A stretch of 64,000 nt of DNA, taken from Phoronis australis. Lineage: Eukaryota > Phoronida > Phoronidae. Where the stretch lies: contig NMRA01000110.1 in assembly GCA_002633005.1 (NCBI GenBank), positions 271,850-335,849 of the forward strand, given 5' to 3'. The position numbers and the translations under genes are program-made. Below are positions 12,701 to 19,380 of this stretch, piece by piece. The notes under the pieces were generated by a model. It had not been told where the DNA came from, made no database searches, and saw nothing but the letters and a program-made list of their open reading frames with translations. Numbering within the stretch: position 1 is the stretch's first letter; every line of letters starts with the position of its first letter.

Positions 12701-15700
12701 GGCTAAAAATTTTTTTTAAAAATAGGAACACGATCGCACCACGATCTGGGGTCTGAGCCCCGCCCACCTCCCTTTCTTCGCTACTGGTCCCAGTTGCTGA
12801 ACTCAATATTTCCTCATGCTTCACCCTCTTGCTGTTTCATTTTGCTTGCGGCAGCCAAGGGAGGGGGGGGGGCTCGGGCCTCCTGGCCCACCTAAAACTG
12901 CCTATGATCACGTGGTGAAAGTCTGGGGTAGGTACCTGAATGTCCAATTAGGGACTCGAGGGTTTGTGCGCTGAGAATTTCATGTGTTTGTGCCATCACA
13001 GATGGAAGAATTGAACAACACATCAGTGGAATGTTTACAATCTTTCATCTTCGCATTCTCTTCACATCTGCAGGTCAGTGGATTGTACCATGCAGTCAGT
13101 GTGCTGATGCAAAGACATGTTTTTGGGAGGAAGCTCTATGGCAACCGTTGTCATGTCGACATCAGAAGTATGGAGCCAGTGATGTTCAGCAATGTATGAC
13201 CAATAAAAAGGTGAAAATGTGTGATATTTGTGCTAAATTGGATATATTAATACATTCAAAAGTAAAATAGAAATTATTGTAGCTTTCTGCAAAGTTTGAT
13301 GGGGCCTGGAACTGTCTTTTTGGCAATGTCTCTGTGTCCGTATTGCAGTTTAAAATGACGGATTACATAATAATTGAGATATCAGAGACTGGGGGGTGGA
13401 TCCAGGATTTTGAGTTATGGAGGGGGGCAGGGCAGAGTATTAGCCAGGATTAAGCTCATCCCGAACTGCCAAATGTAATCTGGGAGAATTTTAGGGGGGG
13501 CCATGGCCCTCCTCTGAATCCGCCACTGAGACTAATGGAATTTGCTTGTGAAGGCGCTGGATAATGTTCTTTAGACATGAGAAAGCACTGTCTTGAAGAT
13601 AATGCAAGATATTGCCGTGCATTGCAAGCGAAGCTCATGGCTGCACTGTTTTTACTTGCCAGAACTCTGCTCAGGACAAGTGTTTGAAACATGTGTTGGA
13701 TTGTTGGTGAATATCTTAATATGGTACTGTGCTGTAGTTGGGATGGGTCTTCACCTTACTCTATATTGTAGATCCTGTTCCTGGGGGACTCTACAAACCG
13801 TGGTATTCTCCACTACATCATTGAACGAGTGAATGGCTCATTGACAGAGTGGGACAAGACTCACAATATCAAATACTATCCAAGTCTCAATCACAATCGC
13901 ACAGCGGTCAGCTTCGCTTATTTCCCTCAGTTCTGGCTTCCTGCTGCCCACCGTCCAGACATTGGTTCTACTCTTCACCAGTTAATCAACAGGTAAATAC
14001 TGTTGTACTGGAGTGTTTCTATTGATTTCAACATTATGTCTTTTGGCTGGAGTTCACAACTTTCAGCCTCTTTCAAGAAACTTTGTTATTTACAACATGT
14101 TATTTACAACATGTTATTTACAACATGTTATTTACAACATGTTATTTACAACATGTTATTTACAACATGTTATTTACAATATGTTATTTTCAATATCAGA
14201 TGGATGTTATACATCACACTTGTTATCATTCGACTCCAAGATTGGAGACTACTCGCTGCTTTATGGGCAAAATCACAACTGATGCTTTTGAGAGCAATGT
14301 AGTGAATATCTGTCTCAATCACTGGATCAACCTTTTAAAACTGTGTTTTAGCTGGCCAACGTTTTCAATTCTCAACTGGTCACATGATCGGTTTTATCCA
14401 TTAATTCCATTCAGGCTCCAAGTTTTTTTTCTTAAGGTCGCTGCCCTTGAGTAATGACCCATCAACAGTGCTGGTGCTTGGAGGCGTCCAATGGCTGGCC
14501 ACTCACCACTTGACTGCCGTCCTGTCATCTCTCAAGTCACATAACTTGGACAATATCAGTCTGGTAATGAAGAGTCTGGGAGCAGGCTTTCACCAGCCAG
14601 TGGAAGGTCTGCGCTATCTGTCACAGGTCAGCAGTCAGTCTAATTACATAATCACTGTTACTTCTGCCCTCTGTTGGCTGAAACCCAGTACTATAACTCA
14701 TTGCATATCACCTGATATCACTCTCAGGATCAGTACATATTGCATGATATCAGTTGACTGGAATGAGCATGGATTTAGACGAATACAGGGCAGATGTACA
14801 TTGAGGACAGTCTTGTGTGTCAAATGATATGTAACATAACCATCTTACTCCTACTAACAATGGGATGATTAGCTGCTGATAGTAAATAACTGATGTAAAC
14901 ATTGTGTTGGATGGGATGCAGTTACAATCCATTTGCCAGCTACTCGTCCTTAGTGATAGGCCTACATTCTTGTTTACTATACTGGTCCTTAGTGATACAT
15001 TCTTGTTTACTATATTGGTCCTTAGTGATACATTCTTGTTTACTATACTGGTCCTTAGTGATACATTCTTGTTTACTATACTGGTCCTTAGTGATACATT
15101 CTTGTTTACTATATTGGTCCTTAGTGATACATTCTTGTTTACTATACTGGTCCTTAGTGATACATTCTTGTTTACTATACTGGTCCTTAATGATACATAC
15201 TTGACTACTATTATACCGTTATAGTTAATTTCTTTTGCTGATGACTGTGGAACAGAGATGTCAGTTAGAGCTAGCGTGCCCTCTTTACACTGTAGGCTGA
15301 CTTGTCTTGTACCCGATCAAAAGTGTTATCTCAATACACCGTAAAGAGTTAGTTGGTCTGGATATTGAATGCGTGGTGACAATTAACTCCCTGATTACTG
15401 TGTTAAGGAGAGCAACCCCCAGGAAGTTCCAAAACTATTGAGTTCGAATGATGACTTATACAGTAGTGTGATTATGCGTACTGGTCACCATGACTCCACC
15501 AAAACCTGGTCATACAGTGATGTCATGCCCACTGATCACCATGACTTCACCATAACCTGGTCATATAGTGATGTCATGTCCACTGGTCACCATGACTTCA
15601 CCATAACCTGGTCATATAGTGATGTCATGCCCACTGATCACCATGACTTCACCATAACCTGGTCATAATACAACATTCATCACTGATTGCAGAAGGAGCA

Positions 15701-17154
15701 CCAAGTTTTGTTTCGAAGAAATCATGACTTNCCCTGATTACTGTGTTAAGGAGAGCAACCCCCAGGAAGTTCCAAAACTATTGAGTTCGAATGATGACTT
15801 ATACAGTACTGTGATTATGCGTACTGGTCACTATGACTCCACCAAAACCTGGTCATACAGTGATGTCATGCCCACTGATCACCATGACTTCACCATAACC
15901 TGGTCATATAGTGATGTCATGTCCACTGGTCACCATGACTTCACCATAACCTGGTCATATAGTGATGTCATGCCCACTGGTCACCATGACTTCACCATAA
16001 CCTGGTCATATAGTGATGTCATGCCCACTGATCACCATGACTTCACCCTAACCTGGTCATAATACAACATTCATCACTGATTGCAGAAGGAGCACCAAGT
16101 TTTGTTTCGAAGAAATCATGACTTGAGTTCATTTGCCAGCGTCCGAGGCTTCAAGGTCATTGACACATTTAACATCACAATGGCGAGATATCGGGACTTT
16201 CTGCAGGGGAAGTGTGCCTGTCACTTCCACAGGGTAAGAAGTGATATAGACAGACATAGACAGAGGCATAAGTAAACTTACCAAGAATAGTCAATAACAA
16301 TACATTGAAGAATTCATTCAGTGTGTTTGTGTTTGTGTGTGTGTGTGTGTGTGTTTGTGTGTGTTTGTGTGTGTTTGTGTACATGTACACGCGTGTGCTC
16401 CACAAGTGTTTCTGTGGTACTTGAGAAGTGTGCCTAAGTGGAATGGAGGTTCTTTAGATTGATCTAAAAATGTCTGTATGCGAGCATAGAATGTTGTATC
16501 CACACAAAGACTTGTTTGTTAGTTTATTTTAATATGCTCCTTTTCACTTGATCAGCAGCGCAATGTCACAAAGTTACACTATGCCATTACTGACTCTGTG
16601 CCTAAGGCCAAAATACCATAAATTGTTCTGGTCTATGCCTCATTCATTTTGAAACCTACGCATTACAGTTTATGAAAAATGATCTTGGTCCATATCAGCT
16701 GATATCAAGTGATGCTTTGAAGAAAAAAGAAAACAAGAACCCCTTTCAGCTGACACCATGTGACTTTCCTTTTTGTAACTGTGGAAAACTTGGGCAAATG
16801 CTGCATCGTCGCATGAGTTCAAAGAAAACAAAAAAACAGAATAAATTGTGCCATTTTTTGATCTAATGTCTAAATCTGCTGTTTTGTCCTGAGAGAAGAA
16901 GCTGATTTATGGGTTTAGAGTAAGATGTCCTCTCGATTCCCTGCTTCTAGGTGACCCAAATGAAGGAGGCGGAGACGAGGAGTGCAATGACGTTCACAAG
17001 TCTGGCACAGTCAGGAATACTAGTCAAACCAGAGTTACTGAGGCCAATGCAGCAGACACTGGAGATCGATAGGAACCTGCAGTACCATGTGGCAGGGGAG
17101 ATAAATACTGTCTACTCTGAGATGGTGATCAATGAAATATGTCGAGAGATTTAA
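592..17154 (+). CDS. CPED1: CPED1-like protein (ATP-grasp, cadherin-like and PC-esterase domains), 5'-truncated gene span
   Basis: Span of a multi-exon gene; the individual exons are listed separately. Spliced in phase, the exons give nearly 1,000 codons ending at TAA 17152-17154, so only a short N-terminus is missing compared with the roughly 1,000-residue vertebrate CPED1. Domain order seen: (1) a TTL-like ATP-grasp, with EDWSLLW at 3848, a loop ALGGTTTW at about 4640, the stretch QYFSNPALL...VRLLVLVTS at 5400-5470, and FQLFGIEAIF...VIIDVTRNP at about 7650-7725; (2) a cadherin-like sandwich at 10140-11901 containing YHVTVPYEMVLVTVWA; (3) a PC-esterase with FLGDSTNRG at 13778-13804, a GGVQW block at about 14478 and a C-terminal CHFH. 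Known of the family: C7orf58/CPED1 proteins fuse an ATP-grasp ligase to a PC-esterase and are predicted to modify surface polymers. The enzymatic role here is inferred. The introns are rich in minisatellites. All splice sites used are GT-AG. Confidence 0.93.
776..1829. repeat. 31-bp minisatellite, about 34 copies
   Basis: Unit ttgcaataacagtgctgtat followed by cattcactctc. The copies are essentially identical from the first to the last, which starts at 1799 and diverges only in its final bases. A unit of 31 bp with this homogeneity points to recent expansion or ongoing homogenisation. Copy number in the assembly may be wrong if the array exceeds read length. Confidence 0.98.
1811..1886 (+). 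CDS. Candidate CPED1 exon starting inside the last 31-bp repeat copy
   Basis: From the cag at 1808-1810 to the donor AAG|GTACAA at 1887, one frame is open, includes DVFPLTPLDMTNMSTSK and ends in phase 0. This matches the phase-0 start of the next exon at 2758. The start phase fits exon A only if exon A uses the weaker donor at 705. The acceptor would be repeat-derived. I see no clear family motif in it, so this is only a candidate. Confidence 0.3.
2079..2195. repeat. 20-bp degenerate tandem repeat (ctcaggatacttgctcattg)
   Basis: About six imperfect copies of a unit close to ttgctcattgctcaggatac lie in the intron. The short open frame across it is a by-product of the repeat. Confidence 0.85.
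2758..2896 (+). CDS. CPED1: CPED1-like, exon B (start of ATP-grasp region)
   Basis: Acceptor ctttatttcag and donor G|GTATGG. It starts in phase 0 and reads IDSTLEQITSIKQQ through FHLQDNPN, leaving one base. Joined to exon C the boundary codon becomes Glu, giving the TTL-like stretch NPNEDWSLLW. Confidence 0.88.
2897..3847 (+). other. CPED1 intron B-C, nothing recognised
   Basis: AT-leaning intron with a nine-base G run near 3167. No coding segment, array or RNA gene was seen. Confidence 0.6.
3848..4015 (+). CDS. CPED1: CPED1-like, exon C (ATP-grasp region)
   Basis: Acceptor ttccttttcag and donor T|GTGAGT. Phase 1 in, phase 1 out. Reads EDWSLLWCGENTGCPSTE and ends near SVKNIP. The EDWSLLW block resembles the DWNLLW-type block at the start of tubulin-tyrosine-ligase-like ATP-grasp domains. 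Confidence 0.9.
4016..4563 (+). other. CPED1 intron C-D, nothing recognised
   Basis: No coding frame that fits the gene's phase, and no array. Small open frames on both strands lack splice or family support. Confidence 0.55.
4564..4744 (+). CDS. CPED1: CPED1-like, exon D (ATP-binding part of ATP-grasp)
   Basis: Acceptor ttatttgtag and donor CA|GTAAGA. Phase 1 in, phase 2 out. Reads SFKQSHLVLSCFIFPSQF and then the loop SSALGGTTTWVIHAA, in the place where TTL-like enzymes have a Gly-rich ATP-binding loop. The usual lysine of the KP motif is not obvious: the sequence has CFIFPS instead. Confidence 0.9.
5187..5420 (+). repeat. 64-bp tandem repeat that duplicates a splice acceptor and exon start
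   Basis: Copies carry ttggttgtttcag|gtacca followed by the exon-start sequence caaaaccgtgaggctgttgc. Acceptors occur at 5244/5245, 5308/5309 and 5372/5373, exactly 64 bp apart, with a partial upstream copy from about 5187. Only the last copy leads into the long open exon. Because 64 is not a multiple of three, using an upstream acceptor shifts the frame, and from 5309 it reaches a TGA shortly after the next acceptor. Confidence 0.93.
5373..5550 (+). CDS. CPED1: CPED1-like, exon E (core of ATP-grasp)
   Basis: The first base joins the CA of exon D to make Gln. The exon then reads YQNREAVAWQYFSNPALLFG and continues PFSVRLLVLVTSSSPLRVYI to NFQK, ending in phase 0 at AAG|GTAACT. TTL-like enzymes have Q-x-Y-I-x-N-P-L-L...K-F-D-L-R-x-Y-V-L-V-T-S here, so the match is clear. 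Asp-Leu-Arg is replaced by Ser-Val-Arg. Confidence 0.92.
5551..6876 (+). other. CPED1 intron E-F
   Basis: Contains the 35-bp array at 5756-6419. The remainder (6420-6876) shows no coding segment in phase with the gene. Confidence 0.6.
5756..6419. repeat. 35-bp minisatellite, about 19 copies
   Basis: Unit tggctgacataatgt plus gctcagtagccagtccaata. The first three copies and two near the 3' end have attgt instead of aatgt, and two early copies have gcacag for gctcag. This gives variant blocks at the ends around a uniform core. Confidence 0.97.
6877..7031 (+). CDS. CPED1: CPED1-like, exon F (ATP-grasp), two possible donors
   Basis: Acceptor tttaatttacag, phase 0 in. Reads VINREWSLGHFSQYLLHHYG and continues to EFKHHLNSS. 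Donor AG|GTTAAT after 7031 leaves two bases. A second donor CG|GTAAAT after 7070 lies 39 bp (13 codons) further on in the same phase, so both splice in frame to exon G with an Arg at the joint. TTL-like proteins vary in length here, so I cannot choose between them. Confidence 0.88.
7071..7635 (+). other. CPED1 intron F-G, nothing recognised
   Basis: No array or supported exon was seen. The open frame from about 7046 to 7435 has no splice or family support. Confidence 0.55.
7636..7972 (+). CDS. CPED1: CPED1-like, exon G (metal-binding end of ATP-grasp)
   Basis: Acceptor gtgtttcag, donor CAA|GTAAGT; phase 2 in, phase 0 out. Reads CSACFQLFGIEAIFN then TSFHPVIIDVTRNP, continuing to QRTAGFRQ. This is the position of the TTL/ATP-grasp block F-E-L-F-G-F-D...P-W-L-L-E-V-N, whose Glu and Asn bind magnesium. 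Here they are Asp and Thr, and the first Asp of the block is Glu. Largest exon of the gene in the window. Confidence 0.92.
8012..8205. repeat. 33-bp tandem repeat in intron G-H
   Basis: Unit close to gtcaggcagtcagacccact plus gtgtgctgatggt, about five to six copies, the last four nearly identical. Because 33 is a multiple of three, the open frame of exon G appears to run on through it. The strong donor at 7973 and the match of the next exon show that this is intron. Confidence 0.93.
8247..8450. repeat. G-rich array of about 20 bp (ggggatgcccaggg)
   Basis: About ten imperfect copies of ggggatgcccagggggtgta. G-rich on the plus strand, so the complementary strand gives proline-rich spurious open frames. 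It follows the 33-bp array after a gap of about 40 bp. Confidence 0.9.
8781..8971 (+). CDS. CPED1: CPED1-like, exon H (linker after ATP-grasp)
   Basis: Acceptor ttgtcatttcag, donor AT|GTACGC; phase 0 in, phase 2 out. Reads LYPAPDIPRYSHLMNDLNRL and ends EEYEDENLPM, with the last codon split. Charged, linker-like C-terminal half. Confidence 0.87.
8972..9426 (+). other. CPED1 intron H-I, nothing recognised
   Basis: AT-rich intron ending in ccacttatttcag. No other feature was seen. Confidence 0.6.
9427..9497 (+). CDS. CPED1: CPED1-like, exon I (short linker exon)
   Basis: 71 bp, acceptor cttatttcag, donor T|GTAAGT. Its first base completes Ile with exon H, then PKEVQLDNLPLIERVVFEEQ to NNK. The phases fit both neighbours. 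Confidence 0.88.
9579..9710. repeat. 14-bp tandem repeat centred on aaccggtt
   Basis: Unit ggttcggcacaacc, with later copies ggttcggcgcaacc and ggttcggcgcgacc, about nine copies grading into imperfect edges. Each joint forms the palindrome aaccggtt. The copies become richer in CpG from left to right. Confidence 0.92.
10140..10359 (+). CDS. CPED1: CPED1-like, exon J (cadherin-like domain, first half)
   Basis: Acceptor cttctcacag, donor AG|GTAGTG; phase 1 in, phase 2 out. Reads YESSKPKCSESPETVPYLSG, then FKPALDLLPQFYPATLEYHV and VPYEMVLVTVWAHA. The pattern (F-x-P-x-F-x-P...Y-x-V-x-V-P) is typical of the cadherin-like beta-sandwich of CPED1. Confidence 0.92.
10980..11380. repeat. Diverged dispersed repeat, copy 1
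   Basis: Shares ordered blocks with 22930-23400: cagaaatgg...catatgaaactttc, a gcgac/cagcg-ttttt-aaatttc-cctt-gaatatt block, a ttgttgatacc / ttattgatacc block and gtggtcacgtgac / atggtcacgtgat. Similarity is patchy, so this is an old element or a conserved non-coding family. No coding domain was recognised. Confidence 0.55.
11456..11592. repeat. 12-bp minisatellite (cttacataacat), about 11 copies
   Basis: Near-perfect copies. Because 12 is a multiple of three, both strands carry spurious open frames of repeating four-residue peptides (ITSY or RCYV). Confidence 0.96.
11721..11901 (+). CDS. CPED1: CPED1-like, exon K (cadherin-like domain, second half)
   Basis: Acceptor cttactttcag; the first base completes Arg. 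Reads PTNYTLGIGENRIDILVVEV, SDPWVITVYTVYITR and on to PHQVCSLQQ. Donor chosen: ACAG|GTGTGT after 11901. An alternative CAG|GTGTGC after 11883 is 18 bp upstream in the same phase, so six residues (VCSLQQ) may be optional. The next exon begins with the similar DCSLQY. Confidence 0.9.
11902..12389 (+). other. CPED1 intron K-L, nothing recognised
   Basis: No array, RNA gene or extra exon was seen. Confidence 0.6.
12390..12513 (+). CDS. CPED1: CPED1-like, exon L (Cys-containing linker to esterase)
   Basis: Acceptor ctttttcacag, donor G|GTTAGT; phase 0 in, phase 1 out. Reads DCSLQYIPSMPCGLQLHLDM and on to LPICKSGATA. The paired cysteines suggest extracellular disulphides. Confidence 0.9.
12615..12905. 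repeat. Probable dispersed element with G-rich ends
   Basis: Starts gttgcggatctaggctacca followed by a G run, and ends with a G run and cctggcccacctaaaactgc. The layout resembles the common non-autonomous elements with 'gcggatcc...' ends, such as the one at 13390-13528. No target duplication could be confirmed by eye. Confidence 0.45.
13074..13210 (+). CDS. CPED1: CPED1-like, exon M (Cys/Trp-rich segment before PC-esterase)
   Basis: Acceptor ttcacatctgcag, donor AAG|GTGAAA; phase 1 in, phase 0 out. Reads GQWIVPCSQCADAKTCFWEE and on to DVQQCMTNKK. Six cysteines, typical of the block preceding the GDS motif in PC-esterase proteins. Confidence 0.92.
13390..13528. mobile_element. Short non-autonomous element (MITE-like)
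   Basis: Left end ggggtggatccaggatttt and right end ctctgaatccgccactg are partly complementary (ggatcc...gaatcc; a cagtggcggat-type terminus), with G runs inside. About 140 bp and no coding capacity. Classification is by resemblance to widespread animal elements ending in cagtggcggat, not by a confirmed target duplication. Confidence 0.5.
13772..13992 (+). CDS. CPED1: CPED1-like, exon N (PC-esterase catalytic GDS)
   Basis: Acceptor tatattgtag, donor AG|GTAAAT; phase 0 in, phase 2 out. Reads ILFLGDSTNRGILHYIIERV, then NGSLTEWDKTHNIKYYPS and SFAYFPQFWLPAAHRPDIG. The Ser of GDS is the family nucleophile. Two potential N-glycosylation sites (NGS and NRT) agree with an extracellular or luminal location. 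Confidence 0.95.
13993..14436 (+). other. CPED1 intron N-O with a 14-bp array
   Basis: Apart from the array at 14085-14190, ordinary intron with a polypyrimidine tract (agttttttttcttaag) before exon O. Confidence 0.65.
14085..14190. repeat. 14-bp tandem repeat (gttatttacaacat), about 7 copies
   Basis: Near-perfect copies, the last two diverging to caatat. It lies in the intron; open frames across all three phases are repeat artefacts. Confidence 0.96.
14437..14626 (+). CDS. CPED1: CPED1-like, exon O (PC-esterase, GG-x-x-W block)
   Basis: Acceptor ttttttcttaag, donor CAG|GTCAGC; phase 2 in, phase 0 out. Reads RSLPLSNDPSTVLVLGGVQW and on to LGAGFHQPVEGLRYLSQ. GGVQW occupies the second conserved block of SGNH-like esterases, where Gly and nearby polar residues form the oxyanion hole. 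Confidence 0.93.
14946..15196. repeat. 33-bp minisatellite, about 7-8 copies
   Basis: Unit tccttagtgatacattcttg plus tttactatactgg. Copies alternate slightly (atattgg or atactgg). It lies in the intron between exons O and P; the long open frames here arise because 33 is divisible by three. Confidence 0.96.
15389..15730 (+). repeat. First copy of a duplicated block ending in a truncated exon P
   Basis: 342 bp repeated at 15732-16124, which is 393 bp. It contains three full 51-bp units and one partial unit (core atgtcatgcccactgatcac), an intron 3' end and the first 44 bases of exon P (15687-15730), then stops at a single N. The length difference between the copies is exactly one 51-bp unit. 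It is not a usable exon: the reading frame is lost at the N. Confidence 0.93.
15731..15731. other. Single-N contig join
   Basis: One undetermined base exactly at the border of the two duplicated blocks. The left contig end and right contig start have the same sequence, as when overlapping contigs are placed side by side without being merged. Confidence 0.8.
15732..16124 (+). repeat. Second copy of the duplicated block, with an additional 51-bp unit
   Basis: Same content as 15389-15730 with a few substitutions (for example cagtactg for cagtagtg) plus one extra 51-bp unit. It leads into the complete exon P at 16087. Confidence 0.93.
16087..16233 (+). CDS. CPED1: CPED1-like, exon P (PC-esterase, C-terminal part)
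   Basis: Acceptor cactgattgcag, donor AGG|GTAAGA; phase 0 both sides. Reads KEHQVLFRRNHDLSSFASVR, then GFKVIDTFNITMARYRDF and GKCACHFHR. The Asp of RYRDF and a His of CHFH are the best candidates for the remaining catalytic residues. NIT is a possible glycosylation site. The first 44 bases are duplicated upstream at 15687-15730. Confidence 0.93.
16234..16950 (+). other. CPED1 intron P-Q with a GT microsatellite
   Basis: A (gt)n/(gttt) microsatellite lies at 16320-16382. Nothing else was recognised. The acceptor for exon Q is ccctgcttctag. Confidence 0.7.
16951..17154 (+). CDS. CPED1: CPED1-like, last coding exon Q with stop
   Basis: Phase 0 in. Reads VTQMKEAETRSAMTFTSLAQ, then VKPELLRPMQQTLEIDRNLQ and YHVAGEINTVYSEMVINEIC, ending REI and TAA at 17152-17154. 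The conserved C-terminus YHVxGxIN-VYSE-is characteristic of the CPED1 family as I know it. Confidence 0.94.
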   Translation: MTQMKEAETRSAMTFTSLAQSGILVKPELLRPMQQTLEIDRNLQYHVAGEINTVYSEMVINEICREI

Positions 17155-18300
17155 TTATTCAAGCAAAGTATTTTTGACTAGTGTGTGTAGCACTGTGTAG
17201 TGTGGAGTGTAAATGTTGAGTTCTGAAAACAAAGACTTTGTTTCTTCAGTGCTTTTTGACCTGATTGCACATTACATTATATTGGTGCATATTACATTAT
17301 ATTGTTATACATGATGTTCCTCAAGCCCCAGTGTTGCAAGACATCTTTGTCACTATACCTCTTCATTATAGACACTTAGTCTCTCTCAATTCTCTGTCTA
17401 GAATCTCTTGTGCTAAAACTAGGTGAAAACGTAAGAAGCGATTGATTTTTGTTACATCATTGACTATGGTATGTATGATAACATAGTAGTGTAGTTACAT
17501 GAAGCATGCTCCCGGGGGGAGGGGGGGTGACTCACATTGACAAGGTGACAACATTAGCGTACCAAATATTGTGGTTAGGCAGTACCTTTTCAGCTTCAGC
17601 AGGTTTTGCAAGATATTCATAGGGTTTATTAGGTCCCGTTAGGTCCCCTTAATTTCCATTTCAACCTTGCAACAAGCACTCTGGATTGGCCAGGGTTGTC
17701 TACCTACTTGCAACAGACCACTATTGATTCAACTAGTCATTCGTACAATTACTCTGAAATCATTCTGGAAATAACAGAGAACAGAGTATTCAGTTCACTG
17801 TTGGGAGATTTAAAGATTTTTCATGCTGGCAACTGCAATATGTATACAAAGGAAACTACTGTAGGCCTGTCATGGATTGTTCATGTAAAACACCTTTCCT
17901 TTGCAGTGGTTAGATTAAATATAATGCACTGAGCAAAATGAGATGACTTGTGGGTGAACCCCAGGATAGGGGTGGGGCAGAAAAATTTACCTGCCATAGG
18001 GGTAGGGATTAACAGATAAGGCACCTGCAGGAGGGGGTCTGTCAATATTCTTGGGTAGACAAATGTGTGGAAGTGAACCCTCGGGGTTAGCACATACATT
18101 ATGTTTGTGTGTTGAAAAATGTTGCAAGATTTATTTTGATTCACATATATCTAATTTTTGTATGGAAAGTATTTTTAACTCACTGCATAGTTGTTGATGA
18201 TGAATATTTAGTAAACATTATGATCACTCAGGGAATTAGAATTATTATTTTAGACCATTTTTATTTGATATTAAATAAATTATTATTATTACTGTTTACA
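17155..18300 (+). other. Probable 3' untranslated region and downstream flank of CPED1
   Basis: Non-coding. Possible polyadenylation signals are ATTAAA at about 17912 and AATAAA at 18274-18279, the latter in an AT-rich stretch; which is used cannot be told. The part at 17590-17700 resembles 30745-30845 (a dispersed repeat). Confidence 0.5.
17590..17700. repeat. Dispersed repeat, copy related to 30745-30845
   Basis: Shares in order: cagca-gttttgc, ggtcc, ccc-taatttccatttc, cttgcaa / ccgcaa and ct-tgattgg / ctgcattgg. No coding domain. Confidence 0.5.
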
Positions 18301-18365
18301 ACTTGTTTGTATGTCTGGCACCAGTATGATACAAAGCCCCAATGTACTGTTTACAATTTGAGTGG

Positions 18366-18519
18366 AGAGGGGGCGACCGGGAGGGGGTGGCCACTGTAGG
18401 GGGGTGGCCACTGAGGAGATAACTAGGGGGTGGGGGTGGGGGTGGCCGACTGGAGGGTGGTTGGCGACTGGAGGGGTGTAGGGGGGTGGCCGCTGGGGAG
18501 GCAACCAGGGGTTGGGGTG
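18366..18519. repeat. G-rich tandem repeat running into an assembly gap
   Basis: Variants of gggggtggccactgg/aggcaact repeat at about 30-40 bp. Many G runs of three or more make it a candidate quadruplex former. The array is cut by the N run. Confidence 0.85.
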
Positions 18520-18842
18520 NNNNNNNNNNNNNNNNNNNNNNNNNNNNNNNNNNNNNNNNNNNNNNNNNNNNNNNNNNNNNNNNNNNNNNNNNNNNNNNNN
18601 NNNNNNNNNNNNNNNNNNNNNNNNNNNNNNNNNNNNNNNNNNNNNNNNNNNNNNNNNNNNNNNNNNNNNNNNNNNNNNNNNNNNNNNNNNNNNNNNNNNN
18701 NNNNNNNNNNNNNNNNNNNNNNNNNNNNNNNNNNNNNNNNNNNNNNNNNNNNNNNNNNNNNNNNNNNNNNNNNNNNNNNNNNNNNNNNNNNNNNNNNNNN
18801 NNNNNNNNNNNNNNNNNNNNNNNNNNNNNNNNNNNNNNNNNN
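18520..18842. other. Assembly gap (323 N)
   Basis: Undetermined bases directly after a G-rich array. The true length may differ. Open frames across it are meaningless. Confidence 0.99.
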
Positions 18843-19380
18843 TTTTCAAATATTCAATTGGTATAAATGTGATACGCATTTTGGTCCCAAAAAGGACCCT
18901 TGGGTTAGTCACTTGGGGGGCCACTGTGACCATAATTAGAGGGCCGATCAAGCTGAAACTTGGGGGCTAATCATTTGAAGGATTGGCCTTTCAAATAAAA
19001 ACAGTATCTTTGAAATCAAAGACAAAAAGTTTTTCGACCGAAAAAAAACCTAAGCCTATAGTCCAGGGTTTTTTTGGGCCGAAAATTTTTTTGTCTCCAA
19101 TTTCAAAAATTCTTTTTTAGGTCGACGTGGAGTGTTGAGAAACTAAACCCCACCAAGTTTGAGTTCGATCGGATCATTAGTAAGGTCACGCGACAAGATC
19201 AAAGTTGAAAAACGTCATTTTTAGACCTTTTCGCGCCAAAAATTTTTTTACCCCGATTTCAAAACTTCTTTCTTTGTTGGATAGCCCTTTACTTACTGGC
19301 TCCAAAACGGTAAGTCGCCAAGTCCGCTGATCCCTAACAAGGTCACAACGGTGGATCAAAGTTGGAAAATTGAGGCAGAA
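18843..19380. repeat. Dispersed repeat with an internal diverged duplication
   Basis: Two related segments carry gccgaaaattttttt-tctccaatttcaaaaattctttttt (about 19079) and cgccaaaaatttttttaccccgatttcaaaacttctttcttt (about 19233), each followed by a 'gatcaaagttg(a/g)aaaa' block. About 155 bp apart and diverged. No coding domain was recognised. Confidence 0.5.
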
